Shown in pieces: positions 1 to 9,620 of a stretch of DNA of 64,000 nt; within the stretch, counting starts at the first letter, position 1, and every line of letters begins with the position of its first letter. This DNA is from Candidatus Peregrinibacteria bacterium (GTDB lineage: Bacteria; Patescibacteriota; Gracilibacteria; UM-FILTER-43-11), in NCBI GenBank assembly GCA_016699515.1, contig CP064978.1, positions 682,001-746,000 of the forward strand, given 5' to 3'. A program made the position numbers and the translations under genes. The notes beneath the pieces were generated by a model. The model was given only the letters and a program-made list of their open reading frames with translations. It did not search any database and was not told the DNA's origin.

Positions 1-152
1 GCTACATACTGAGCTGCTTCAATCTGGCTCACTAGCTCGTTTATCTTTTGCCTACGGCCCTGTTCATCATAAGCATATTGAGAGCCATATTCAACAAGCA
101 GTTTTTCATCCTCTAACCTTCCCCCGTCAAGTAATTTCAAACTTAATGCCAA
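1..152 (-). CDS. Hypothetical protein, 3' end missing (runs off left edge)
   Basis: An open frame on the minus strand enters from the intergenic space beside nrnA and continues past the left edge. A TTG at 150-152 is the only reasonable start I see; an in-frame TAG lies about 40 bases upstream. The visible part begins with a short hydrophobic stretch (LALSLKLL) and becomes charged (LEDEKLL, QGRRQKINELV). It shows no motif I recognise. The start is weakly supported and the true N-terminus could be lost to a frameshift like those elsewhere in this window. Confidence 0.3.
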   Translation of the reverse strand, partial: MALSLKLLDGGRLEDEKLLVEYGSQYAYDEQGRRQKINELVSQIEAAQYV

Positions 153-193
153 TATAGTAACTGTAAAATATAGTGGATTTTTGGCTAACTAAC

Positions 194-1152
194 CTAATTC
201 ACTACTTTCCAGCGCACCTCTTGTTCCAGGCGACCAGGAACAGAGAATCCCGCTGCTTTGATGTGGCCGCCCCGCCGTATTTACTAGCAATCTCGGCTAC
301 GTTCACATCGTCTTGAAGGGTGCGCAGACTTCCTTTTACTTTACCGTCTCGCTCGGTGAGTATAACACTATATTTGGAATTTGGCACGGAATTTACGTAG
401 TCAACCGCCCCGGTCATTTCGGAATAATCGGCACCGGTTTCTTCAAAATCTTTTTTGGTGATCACCGACATAGTCACCCCGTCGGGGGTTTGATGAGTGT
501 TTTTAAGCACTCTCCCCCACAAATGCATGGTCGAAATTTTGGTGGTATTAAAAATTTCTTTCGAAATCGAGTGCCGATCGGCTCCTTTTGATAGCAATTT
601 AGCGGCAACTCTCAACACTTCGGCTGATGTGTTTGAGTGCATAAAACTGCCGGTGTCGGTGTAAATTCCCGTGAGCAGAGCCGTGGCGGCAACACGGTCG
701 ATTGTGTAATTGAGCATTTCGGCCATGTAATAAACCACCATGGTGGCCGATGCCACCGTTGGCATCACCACGTTGTATTGCCCAAAATAGTCGTTGGAAT
801 AATGGTGGTCGATATTGATAAGAGGCAGGCTTTTATTAAATAACTCGGGATGACTTTCGTGCAACCCCGTTAGGTGAGTGGCACCCACATCGACCGAAAT
901 GTAAGCGTCATAATCCAATGTTAGCTCGGTTTGCTTGTATTCGCGAATATTGGGCAAAAAGTTAAATTCAGACGGCATGCCGTCAATGCAGTAGAGTTCG
1001 GGGGATTTTCCTTGCCCCTTTAAAATATGATAGAGCGCCAGCGCGGATCCGACCGTGTCGCCATCCGGCGATCGGTGCGAGATGATTAAAATCCGTTGAC
1101 TGGCTTCAATCAAGTTGCCTATTTTTTGTACTTCTTGTAGATCGGGTCGCAT
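194..1152 (-). CDS. nrnA: DHH-family phosphoesterase, NrnA-type oligoribonuclease / pAp phosphatase
   Basis: This cytoplasmic enzyme family finishes RNA decay by hydrolysing 2-5 nt oligoribonucleotides and dephosphorylates pAp. The N-terminal metal site reads SHRSPDGDTVGS (residues about 25-36) and the signature DHH lies in INIDHHYSND near residue 115; a DHHA1 domain follows. The uninterrupted frame ends at 202 without the expected glycine-rich motif. Moving one base at the C4 run 270-273 restores GGGGHIKAAGFSVPG and a stop at 194-196, so the gene is probably intact and the break is an indel. The ATG at 1150-1152 lacks a Shine-Dalgarno. It diverges from fmt. Confidence 0.88.
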
Positions 1153-1160
1153 TTATTTTG

Positions 1161-1189
1161 TTTATAAAGAGTATGTCAAAATAGATCAA
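1161..1189 (-). promoter_or_regulatory. Sigma70-type promoter of nrnA
   Basis: On the minus strand a -35 hexamer TTGATC (1184-1189) and a -10 TATAAA (1161-1166) are separated by 17 bp, a few bases upstream of the nrnA ATG. A leader of only a few nucleotides is implied. Confidence 0.5.
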
Positions 1190-1333
1190 CTCCGCTGTAT
1201 TTTCAATCAAATGAGGTGGCTCTTTTTTAAGAATGTGGAATGGTACTACTTTGGCCTTTCAAGAGCGTTGTAAGTTGTTGTATGTTAAGATTCACTTGAT
1301 CATTTTTTTAACTTACTACTTAGCAACAAGAAC

Positions 1334-2272
1334 TTGATTCAATTAATCTTTATAGGAACGGGAGCGCACGGAGCGCCTTTGCTTAAAGCGCTCGCTAAGG
1401 ATCCTCGGTTTAATATCGCTTTGGTGCTGACCGCCGAAGATAAGCCGGCCGGGCGTAAAATGGATTTACACCCTTCGCCGATTAAGCAAGTCGCCCAGGC
1501 GCTTGGCTTGCCGCTCTATGAAACCGATTCGATTAATTCCGAAGCTAGTTTGGCCGTCCTAAAGGCAGCACAACCGGATATGATTTGTCTGATTTCGTAC
1601 GGTCACATTTTAAAAACTCCGCTTTTGACCCTAGCTCCTTATGGAGCAATCAATGTCCATCTTTCTTTGCTGCCGGCTTACCGCGGAGCATCGTGCTACC
1701 AGCAGGCGCTTTTGAATGGGGATACTGAAACGGGTATTACAGTAATGAAGATGGTTGAGGCGATGGACGCCGGCCCTATTGCACATCAACACCGCCTTGC
1801 AATCGATAACGAAGATAACGCTATTACGCTTCACGATAAATTAGCTGATCTTTCGGCGCATAACGTTCCCAACGACCTAGTGGCGATCGCTAAAGGAACG
1901 CTTGCCTTCATTCCGCAAGATGAATCCAAAGCCAGCTATTGCGGCAAAATCCATAAATCCAGTGGTCAAATTATTTGGAGTGAGCCGGCCACAACTCTTC
2001 ATAATCAGGTGCGTGCGTATGCGGGTTGGCCGGGCTCGTTTGCCTTTTGGAATGAAAAGCGCTTGAAAGTTTTGAAAACCTCAACGAGAGAAGTCGTGGA
2101 TAATAATCCGCGCCTTCTCGGACATGTAATCAAGCAAGAGGATTCCATTGTTGTGCAAACCGGAGCCGGGCTCTTGGAACTTTTGGAAGTGCAGATAGAG
2201 GGAAAAAACCCACAGTTGATTCAGCAATTTGTGAATGGGTACAAGGACTTTGTCGGCTCGACCCTTTCGTGA
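1334..2272 (+). CDS. fmt: Methionyl-tRNA formyltransferase
   Basis: Fmt transfers a formyl group from 10-formyl-THF to Met-tRNAfMet for translation initiation. The 312-residue length matches the family. The N-terminal Rossmann start is MIQLIFIGTGAHGAPLL; the catalytic and folate-binding signature NVHLSLLPAYRGAS sits near residues 105-118, followed by GITVMKMVEAMDAGPI. The C-terminal OB-like tRNA-binding domain contains VRAYAGWPGSFAF. The start is TTG at 1334 because it begins directly at the first beta strand and no ATG lies upstream in frame. The stop overlaps the clpC promoter region, so clpC is transcribed independently. Confidence 0.9.
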   Translation: MIQLIFIGTGAHGAPLLKALAKDPRFNIALVLTAEDKPAGRKMDLHPSPIKQVAQALGLPLYETDSINSEASLAVLKAAQPDMICLISYGHILKTPLLTLAPYGAINVHLSLLPAYRGASCYQQALLNGDTETGITVMKMVEAMDAGPIAHQHRLAIDNEDNAITLHDKLADLSAHNVPNDLVAIAKGTLAFIPQDESKASYCGKIHKSSGQIIWSEPATTLHNQVRAYAGWPGSFAFWNEKRLKVLKTSTREVVDNNPRLLGHVIKQEDSIVVQTGAGLLELLEVQIEGKNPQLIQQFVNGYKDFVGSTLS

Positions 2273-2278
2273 TATAAT
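2250..2278 (+). promoter_or_regulatory. Sigma70-type promoter of clpC
   Basis: TTGTCG (2250-2255) and a perfect TATAAT (2273-2278) are spaced by 17 bp, overlapping the end of fmt and about 29 bases upstream of the clpC ATG. No CtsR-like operator is obvious. Confidence 0.6.
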
Positions 2279-2306
2279 CGGGTGGAAAACCTTAAACAAA
2301 AAGATT

Positions 2307-4951
2307 ATGTCACCATTTGATCGATTCACCCCGAACGCCAAACAAGCTCTAAGTAGCGCCGAAGAGGAATCTCGCAAGCAAGGGCTACCCTATATTGGCA
2401 GCGAACATTTACTGATCGGACTTTTAAGCAACCGCGCTCGCTAGCTTTTTCCATTCTCACCGGTGCGGGCGTTTCTTTGGAAAACGTGCGCATGATTTTA
2501 AATTCAGCTTCCAATCAGGAACCCGAATCGAAGCGCGTGCAGCACGGACTTTCTTCGTATTTAACTCAAATTATTGAGCTTGCCGTGAAAGTGGCCCACA
2601 AGTATGGTCACCCGTTTGTTGGCACGGAACATCTTCTCTATTCACTGGTTTCTCAGGGCAAGTGCGCCGCCACTGTGATTTTAGAAAACATGCATGTTAA
2701 TCCCGATGACTTTAAGGCTCAAATCGAGGACATGTTTGAACAGATGGCCAATGCCCGAAAAAAAGACGCTCAACAAGTCAATAATTCGTTGGATCGTTTT
2801 TTGCAGGGGTTGCAGGGAGCTATTTTTAATCCCGGTAGCAATGATTATTCCGACGCTTATCAACATCGCGATGCCGGCCCAGGAGCCAAGCAGCCCCAAG
2901 GAAAAACTGCAAACCGTTCCAAGACCCCAGCCTTGGATTATTTTACCGACAATCTGACTGAAAAATTTAAAAAAGGAGAAATTGACCCGATCATCGGTCG
3001 TGAAAAAGAGATCAAACGCATGATCCATATTTTGAATCGCAAAACGAAAAATAACCCGGTGATCATTGGTGACCCCGGAGTTGGTAAAACCGCCATTGTG
3101 GAAGGCTTGGCCCAGGCGATTGTGGAAGAAAAAGTGCCGGATAGCTTGGCCAGCAAACAAATTCTATCACTTTCCATGAGTTCGGTGATTGCCGGCACCA
3201 AATATCGAGGGGAATTTGAAGAGCGCATGAAGAACATCATCGAAGAGGCTATGAAAGTTGAAAACGATATTATTTTGTTCATCGACGAAATTCACACCCT
3301 TTCGGGAACCGGTTCGGCGGAGGGCAGCTTGGACGCTGCCAATCTGCTTAAACCCGGACTTTCTCGTGGGCAATTGCAAGTCATTGGGGCCACCACGATT
3401 GATGAATACCGCAAGCAAATTGAAAAAGACAAAGCTTTGGAGCGACGTTTTCAGCCGGTTATGGCCGATGAGCCAAGTTTAGAGGACAGCATCACCATTT
3501 TGAAAGGACTTAGAAACACCTACGAAACCTTTCATAATATTTCGATCACGAACGAGGCACTCGAGGCTGCCGTTAAACTTTCGGACCGCTACATTACCGA
3601 CCGCTTTTTGCCCGATAAAGCCATTGATTTGATCGATGAAACCGCGGCGCAAATGGGGGCGCGATCGCAATACAACTCGCCGCTGATTCGTAAAGAGAAA
3701 GAAAAGATTTCTAAAATAGAAAAGCAAATAGAAAAGCATGTATACGAGCAGAATTACGAAGAGGCCTCTAAATTGAAAGAAAAAAAGGAGGAAATCAGCA
3801 AAAAGATAGAAGCCATTAAAAAGGAAAGTCAAAACCGAACCAAGCGCGCGCGCATGAATGAAAATGACATCGCCAAAACAGTGGGTCGTATCACCGGTAT
3901 TCCTGTGGCACGATTGATGAAAGACGAAAGCAAAAAGCTTCAGGATTTGGAATCGATTTTACACAAGAGCATTGTGGGCCAAAAAGAGGCGGTGAGCGAG
4001 GTTTCCAAAGCCATTCGCCGCGCCCGTGTGGGCATTGCCAACCAAAAACGCCCGATTGGATCTTTTATATTTTTGGGCCCCACCGGAGTGGGAAAAACCG
4101 AATTGGTCAAAACACTTGCGCGCGAAGTGTATGACAATGAAAACGCTTTGATTAAGATCGATATGAGTGAATTCATGGAGCGCCACAATGTGTCGCGTTT
4201 GGTTGGTGCCACCGCTGGTTACGTGGGTTACGAAGACGGTGGCCAGCTTACCGAAGCAGTGCGTCGCAAACCCTACAGCGTGGTTTTGTTTGATGAAATT
4301 GAAAAAGCTCATCCCGAATTTTTCAACTTGCTCCTTCAGGTTTTGGAAGATGGCTATTTAACCGACTCTAAAGGAACAAAGGTGGATTTTACCAATACCA
4401 TCATTATTATGACCAGTAATATTGGTGCGGACCAGCTGACTAAAGAGGCGGTTAAAATTGGCTTTGCGCTCACCGACGACACCCTTAAAAAGGCGGAAGA
4501 CGACTTTAAAGATAAAAAGTCCGAAGTGCTAAAGAAACTGAAGGAAACGATGCGTCCCGAATTTTTAAACCGCATCGACCGCGTTATGGTTTTTGAACCC
4601 TTGAAAAAAGAGGATGTGCAAGAGATTGTTCGTTTGCAGGTTGCTGACCTTAATAAGCGATTGAAAGAGCAGCATATTCAAGTAGAATTAAGTGCGGAGG
4701 CAGTTGAACTGCTGGCCAAGCTGAGCTACGAACCAGAATATGGGGCACGGCCCGTGCGCCGAAAAATACAGGACTTAGTTGAAGATCCTATTGCTGAGCG
4801 AATTTTGACCGGTGAGTTTCGCTCGGAAGATACCGTGCGCATTGGCACTTTGCCCGATAAAGAAGAACTGACCTTTGTGAGCACCCGACTGCATGTTAAA
4901 CCCAAAGTGGTAAAAAAAACCACCAAGGCTGATAAAGCTGCCACTCACTAA
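2307..4951 (+). CDS. clpC: ClpC-type AAA+ protease ATPase subunit
   Basis: ClpC unfolds proteins and feeds them to ClpP. Repaired length is about 881 residues, normal for ClpC. Two Clp_N repeats begin MSPFDRFTPNAKQALSSAEE; the first AAA+ module has Walker A GDPGVGKTAIVEG and Walker B ILFIDEIHT; a UVR-like coiled coil (EEASKLKEKKEEISKK) lies in the middle; the second AAA+ has GPTGVGKTELVKTLA and VVLFDEIEKAH; a ClpB D2-small domain ends it. One base is missing near 2437: the first frame stops at 2444 while the next frame continues with SLAFSILTGAGVSLENVR, so this is an indel rather than a truncation. A strong hairpin terminator follows. Confidence 0.93.
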
Positions 4952-4965
4952 TATAAATGGTCCAC

Positions 4966-5002
4966 AAAAAAGCGAGGCCGCACAATGTGGGCCTCGCTTT
5001 TT
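4966..5002. terminator. Bidirectional intrinsic terminator between clpC and the 5.0 kb gene
   Basis: A stem of GCGAGGCC / GGCCTCGC with a loop of about 10 nt is flanked by A6 on the left and T6 on the right. It can therefore terminate clpC (+) and the convergent gene ending at 5011 (-). Confidence 0.9.
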
Positions 5003-5010
5003 TATCATGT

Positions 5011-5631
5011 TTACGCTGCGGACTGATCGCCAGCGGAGCCTTCGCTGTTGGCGGCGGGTGGCATTCCCCCCATCAGCATCTGTTTCAGTCGTTCGGCTTC
5101 TTCTTGTTCTTTTTGAACGGCGGTTTTTTCTTCTTCTTGTTGTTCCAAGGTTTGCCAATTATTGGCGTGTTCGGCTTCGAGCTTAGCTACTTCTTCGGCA
5201 TGCTTTTGCTCTAATTCGCTAAATTTTTGTTGCTCTTCACGGAAAATTTTCATCAATTCATCAATTTGGTATTGCGAAAGTTGTGGAACCGCGTTGATGA
5301 TGTTGCGTTTTTCGTTGATGGTGAGCGAAATAGACCCGGCAAGCAGTTGCAAAAATTCTTGATCGTTGAATTGAGTGTTGGGGTGAGCAGGAACTTTTAC
5401 GCTGCTCATAAAAGCGGCTTGTTCGTCTTTATTTCCGGCATTCTGAACCAAAGAACTAATGTCGACGTTTTCTTCCATAATGCCACCCATGTTAGATTGA
5501 GCACCGGGTTGTGAACCGGGTTGTGGAGTGCCAGGCGCTGGAGGAGTTGGTGGAGTTGGTGGAGTTGGAGGGGTTGGTTGAGATCCTCCTGCATTTGATT
5601 GATCTTGAGCTGGATTGGTCGGGTCAAACAT
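5011..5631 (-). CDS. Pro/Thr-rich, coiled-coil hypothetical protein
   Basis: I do not recognise a family. The 206-residue product starts at ATG 5629-5631 (MFDPTNPAQDQ). Residues about 15-45 are a low-complexity spacer built of PTPPTPP repeats and Gly/Gln. A central region contains NINAVPQLSQYQIDELMKIF-like helices, and residues about 140-190 form a Glu/Gln/Lys-rich coiled coil (EEQQKFSELEQKHAEEVAKL). No signal peptide or membrane segment is visible. An upstream in-frame extension to 5691 exists but looks non-coding. The gene stands alone, diverges from the chorismate mutase gene and shares the bidirectional terminator with clpC. Confidence 0.65.
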   Translation of the reverse strand: MFDPTNPAQDQSNAGGSQPTPPTPPTPPTPPAPGTPQPGSQPGAQSNMGGIMEENVDISSLVQNAGNKDEQAAFMSSVKVPAHPNTQFNDQEFLQLLAGSISLTINEKRNIINAVPQLSQYQIDELMKIFREEQQKFSELEQKHAEEVAKLEAEHANNWQTLEQQEEEKTAVQKEQEEAERLKQMLMGGMPPAANSEGSAGDQSAA

Positions 5632-5788
5632 ATAGTATTGAAAAGTTAGTATGATCACGAACACTCTACCATTCGGCCTTGGAACTTGCAAATTGAATCC
5701 CTTTGGCTTTTTTTACTTTTGATTGCAGTTGTGCCTGCCGTTTACTATTCTTAAATAAACTCATTCTCGATATTCCTAAAAAACGTTT

Positions 5789-6046
5789 ATGAACGAACTT
5801 CGCAAACAAATTGATCTTGTGGACCAACAAATTGTTCACCTGATGGCTGAGCGCTTTAAGCTGTCGCAACAGATTGCTGATTTCAAACGGACTCAAGGCC
5901 TTAGCCTGCGCGATAAAGCGCGTGAAGCTGAATTGATTGAACGACTCGTTTCTTATGGCAAAAAAGAACACCTTTCGCGCCCTTTCATTCATAAATTATA
6001 CGAACGTATTTTGATTGAAGCCCGTCGTCTGCAACGCTCACGCTAA
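5789..6046 (+). CDS. Chorismate mutase (AroQ class)
   Basis: Chorismate mutase converts chorismate to prephenate for Phe/Tyr synthesis. The 85-residue product is a single AroQ-type helical domain: LRKQIDLVDQQIVHLMAERF carries the N-terminal Arg and the Asp-Glu helix, KRTQGLSLRDKAREAELI the active-site Lys/Arg, and FIHKLYERILIEARRLQ the third helix. The ATG at 5789 lacks a Shine-Dalgarno but has CTAAA 8 bases upstream. No other aromatic-pathway gene is visible in the window. The 3' end overlaps the convergent RNA methyltransferase by 9 bp. Confidence 0.85.
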   Translation: MNELRKQIDLVDQQIVHLMAERFKLSQQIADFKRTQGLSLRDKAREAELIERLVSYGKKEHLSRPFIHKLYERILIEARRLQRSR

Positions 6047-6476
6047 TTGATAGGCGGCAATTCCAAAAGCCACCGACACATTCAGTGATTGCTTGGATCC
6101 CCGCATGGGAATCTCGATCGCGTGATCGCATTGTTTCAGAATGTTCGGGTCGACCCCTTCAATTTCATTGCCCACCACCAAACACAAAGGTTGATTGGTT
6201 TTTAATTGGCGATAGTCGATGCTGGTTTTGGTTTGTTCCAAGGCCACCAGCACTCTCCCCTCTTTTTTTAACCGTTCAATGGCGTCCATTGCATCAATAT
6301 AATATTCCCATTCAACCGACTCTTCGGCGCCGATGGCGGTTTTGGTGATCTCTTCGCCTTGGGGGGAATCCGGTTTGACCGCATAAATAAATTTTTTCCA
6401 CCCCGGCTCCGTCGGAAGTTCTGAAGATGGATCCCACGTTGTGAAGCGACCGAATGTTGTTGAGTAAAACGACCAC
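6038..6476 (-). CDS. TrmH/SpoU-family RNA 2'-O-methyltransferase
   Basis: SpoU methyltransferases use a trefoil-knot SAM site to methylate tRNA or rRNA ribose. The N-terminal part reads VVVLLNNIRSLHNVGSIFRT (motif 1) and the C-terminal part holds CLVVGNEIEGVD (motif 2) and IPMRGSKQSLNVSVAFGI (motif 3). The two parts are in different frames; one base at the G6 run 6361-6366 reconciles them. The start is a GTG at 6474-6476. Length of about 145 residues matches short single-domain members such as TrmL-like proteins. The substrate cannot be assigned. It may be the last gene of the pur-pro operon. Confidence 0.78.
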
Positions 6477-6510
6477 CTTACTTAGTTAAGAATTAAGAGT
6501 TAAGAGTTGT

Positions 6511-7763
6511 TTATCTGGCTCTAATTTGGCCGGTGCCGGTCACCTTGTATTTATAGCTCGTCAATTCTTTAAGCCCCATGGGCCCACGCGCGTGTAGCTT
6601 TTGAGTTGAGATGCCGATCTCTGCCCCTAGTCCAAATTCCGATCCATCGGTAAAGCCGGTCGAGGCATTGGCGTACACAGCGGCCGCGTCGATACGGTTT
6701 AAAAATGTTTCGATGACCGACGGATCTTCGGCTACAATCGCTTCGCTGTGTTTGGATGAATGCGCCGTGATATGATCGATCGCTTCTTCTGAACTTGCAA
6801 CTGTTTTAACCGACAATTTGAGTGATAAAAACTCGGTGCCGTAGTATTCGGGTGTTGCTGTCTTTAATAGTTCCTGGGGGTAATGGCTAGCCAGGGCTTT
6901 GTAACTCGCTTCGTCGGCAAACACCACGACATGATCGTTGGCACAGCGTGAAAGTATCTTAGGCAAATCCACTAGTTTATCTTGATGAATCACGAGCGTG
7001 TCCAGGGAATTGCAAACCGCAGGATTACGCACTTTGCTATTCCACACGATCATTTCAGCTTTGTCAGAATCAGCCGAGGCATCAACATAAACGTGCACAA
7101 TCCCTGCCCCTGTTTCGATCACCGGAACTTTGGCGTGCTCACGAACATACCGAATTAAATCCGCGCTGCCGCGGGGAATGATCAGATCAACCCAGTCTGT
7201 CGCGGTCATTAAAGCCTGTGCATCCTCACGACTGGCTCCCAACAAATGCACGCTGTTTGGGTCTATTTGATGCAACTGGAGCACGTGGCGAATGATTTTT
7301 ACGATGGCTTGATTACTGGCTTCGGCGTCGCTTCCTCCTTTTAAAACGCAGGCATTCCCCGACTTAAAACACAGCGCAAACACGTCGGCGGTTACGTTGG
7401 GGCGTGCTTCGTAAATCACACCGACCACTCCAATGGGTACGCTCACTTTTTTAAGCGCTAAGCCGCTTTTAACGTACGTTCTTCGAGAATTTGATCCAGC
7501 GGACTTTCGAGCGTGGCGACTTGCTTTATATCGTGGCAAATGGACGCAATTTTGGATTCAGTGAGTTCGAGTCGTAGGTATTTTGGATCGGTTTTATCCA
7601 TGCGAGCGCAGTCTTTTTGATTTTCGGTCAACAAATGATTACGCTGGTTCCATAGTTCGTCGGCGACGCCGATGAGCACTTGATTAACGCTATCGACCGA
7701 CAAATTGGCTAAGCTTCGACTGGCTTTTTTTACGCTTCCTAATTGTTGATTGAATGAGTTCAT
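6511..7763 (-). CDS. proA: Gamma-glutamyl phosphate reductase
   Basis: ProA reduces gamma-glutamyl phosphate to the semialdehyde using NADPH, the second step of proline synthesis. The N-terminal part starts MNSFNQQLGSVKKASRSL; the remainder has IPRGSADLIRYVREHAKVPV and the catalytic-cysteine region NPAVCNSLDTLVIH. The C-terminus contains EFGLGAEIGISTQKLHARGP. The reading frame changes at the A-run near 7460-7463 (one base missing), after ILEERTLK and before SGLALKKVSVPIGVVGV. Repaired length is about 417 residues, as expected. Its ATG overlaps the proC stop as ATGA, so the two are translationally coupled. Confidence 0.92.
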
Positions 7764-8581
7764 TGGCTGAGTTCGCTATTACGATCGAGGGCTTTTTGCA
7801 TGGCATCCGCAAAAATTTCTTCTAATCCGCTGGCTTTCATATGGCTGATGGCCGCTTCGGTTAATCCCCCTTTGCAGGCCACCGAGTCGGCGCATTCCTG
7901 GGACGACATCGTAACCGAACTCATCCAGGCCGCTGCTCCTTTCAAGGTTTGCTTGACCATCGCTTCGGCGCTTTGATCGGAAAATCCATACGACTTTGCC
8001 CTTGCCGCCATGATGTGCGCAAAAAAAGCGAAATATCCCGGTCCGCAGCCCGAAATGACCGTTAACTGATTGAGCTGATCTTCTGTTGCGCATGCCACCG
8101 TTTGCCCCATTGTTTTAAGCAGCTTGCTTATCTTTTGACTATGGCTTGGATCGAGCTGACTTGAACCGACCCAGCCAATCACCCCTTCGCCCACCGACAC
8201 GGGTAGGTTGGGCATTGCTCGAATGACCTGATCTGAGCCGGTTTTTTGTTGGAGTTGATCGAGCGTAATTCCGGCCATGATCGAAAAAATCAATTTGTTT
8301 TTTAGCCGGTCGCCCAATGATTTCATTAGTTCATCAAAACCTTGCGGCTTAACGGCCAAAATTACCCAATCGGCGCTTTCGACGAATTTTATGATATCTG
8401 TAGAGCCGATGAAGGCGCGATTGATCAATCGCGCCTTCTCGGCGAGAACGTCTATTTTTTCCTGATTGCGGTCGCTCACCCACACATGGTCGGCGTCGAC
8501 GGCGTGGCTGAGCCCGTTATAGAACGCACGACCCATATTGCCGGCACCGATGATTAGAATTTTTGGGTTTAATGAATCCAT
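7760..8581 (-). CDS. proC: Pyrroline-5-carboxylate reductase
   Basis: ProC performs the last step of proline synthesis, reducing P5C with NAD(P)H. The 273-residue product begins MDSLNPKILIIGAGNMGRAF, an N-terminal Rossmann glycine motif. AVKPQGFDELMKSL and the family signature region ending VACKGGLTEAAI are present. I chose the ATG at 8579-8581 because it directly precedes the Rossmann strand; the open frame extends further but runs inside proB. Its start overlaps the proB 3' end and its stop overlaps the proA start, giving a compact proB-proC-proA operon. Confidence 0.93.
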   Translation of the reverse strand: MDSLNPKILIIGAGNMGRAFYNGLSHAVDADHVWVSDRNQEKIDVLAEKARLINRAFIGSTDIIKFVESADWVILAVKPQGFDELMKSLGDRLKNKLIFSIMAGITLDQLQQKTGSDQVIRAMPNLPVSVGEGVIGWVGSSQLDPSHSQKISKLLKTMGQTVACATEDQLNQLTVISGCGPGYFAFFAHIMAARAKSYGFSDQSAEAMVKQTLKGAAAWMSSVTMSSQECADSVACKGGLTEAAISHMKASGLEEIFADAMQKALDRNSELSQ

Positions 8582-9620
8582 AAATAGTCGTAATGAATGA
8601 GGGGTTTTTGATCTTTTTGTTCGCAAACGGAGCGCGCTTTTTTATCGCCATACTGCGCGATTCCCATGCCCAATTCTCGTCCGCTTTTATCGGTGATTTT
8701 GATCAAATCTCCTTTTTTAAAATGCCCCTTCACACTGGTAACGCCCACCGGCAACAAGCTAACGGATTTGGTGCGATCCATCAGCACGTCGACAGCCCGA
8801 TCGTTTACTGTGACCACTCCTTTTTCTTGATCGCTACTGTGCGCCAACCATTTTTTAATGTTCTTGGTTTTTTTACTGGCAACAAAGATCGTACCAACGG
8901 CTTCTCCCGCTTGGGCCTTAAGAATAATTTGATCGGTTTGACCGTTGAGAATATAGGTAACCACGCCCAATTGCGCCAGTTTTTTGGCGATGCGACACTT
9001 GGTTTGCATGCCTCCTCGGCCGAATTGTGAGGTTCCTTGAGTGATGTGCCGCTCGATCGGATCGCTTTTGCTGTCAACCCGCCGGATCACTTGACCTGTG
9101 CTATCCAAAACCCGTCCACCGAGGTGAGTAAAAATAAGGCGTTCACACTGAGCATTGCGGCGATCAACCCGGCCAGTTCGTCGTTATCGGTAAACATCAA
9201 TTCACTGATCGAGGTGACGTCATTTTCATTGATGATGGGAATGACCTGATCATGAAGCAGCCCCTCCAAACAGTTTTTCATGTTCAAATAGTGACTACGA
9301 TCACGAAAATCTTCTTTGGTGGCCAGCACTTGTGCGCACAATAATTGCCGCTCCGAAAACAGTCGATCGTATACTTCGATCAAGCGCGTTTGACCAATGG
9401 CGGCCAGCATTTGGCGCTGCAGCACTTTGCTGGCTTTTGCGGGCAGCGAAATGAGCGAGCGCCCTGCAGCCATAGCCCCCGAAGACACTAAAATGACCTG
9501 AATTCCTTGTTTTTTCAGCTCGGCCACTTGCTGCACCAGCGAATGAAGTACATCATGATTCAAAAGCCCGTCCGGCTTTGTAATGACGTTGGTCCCAATT
9601 TTGATGACGAAACGTTCCAT
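8569..9620 (-). CDS. proB: Glutamate 5-kinase with PUA domain
   Basis: ProB phosphorylates glutamate and is the feedback-controlled first step of proline synthesis. The amino-acid kinase domain opens MERFVIKIGTNVITKPDG, has LVSSGAMAAG and PIINENDVTS, and continues with GRGGMQTKCRIAKKLA after a frame change. The C-terminal PUA domain includes GHFKKGDLIKITDKSG. The two frames join at the G-run near 9108-9110 (LLTSVDG then LDSTGQVIRRV), again a one-base indel. Repaired length is about 350 residues, typical for ProB with PUA. Its ATG overlaps the purQ stop by one base (TAATG). Confidence 0.92.
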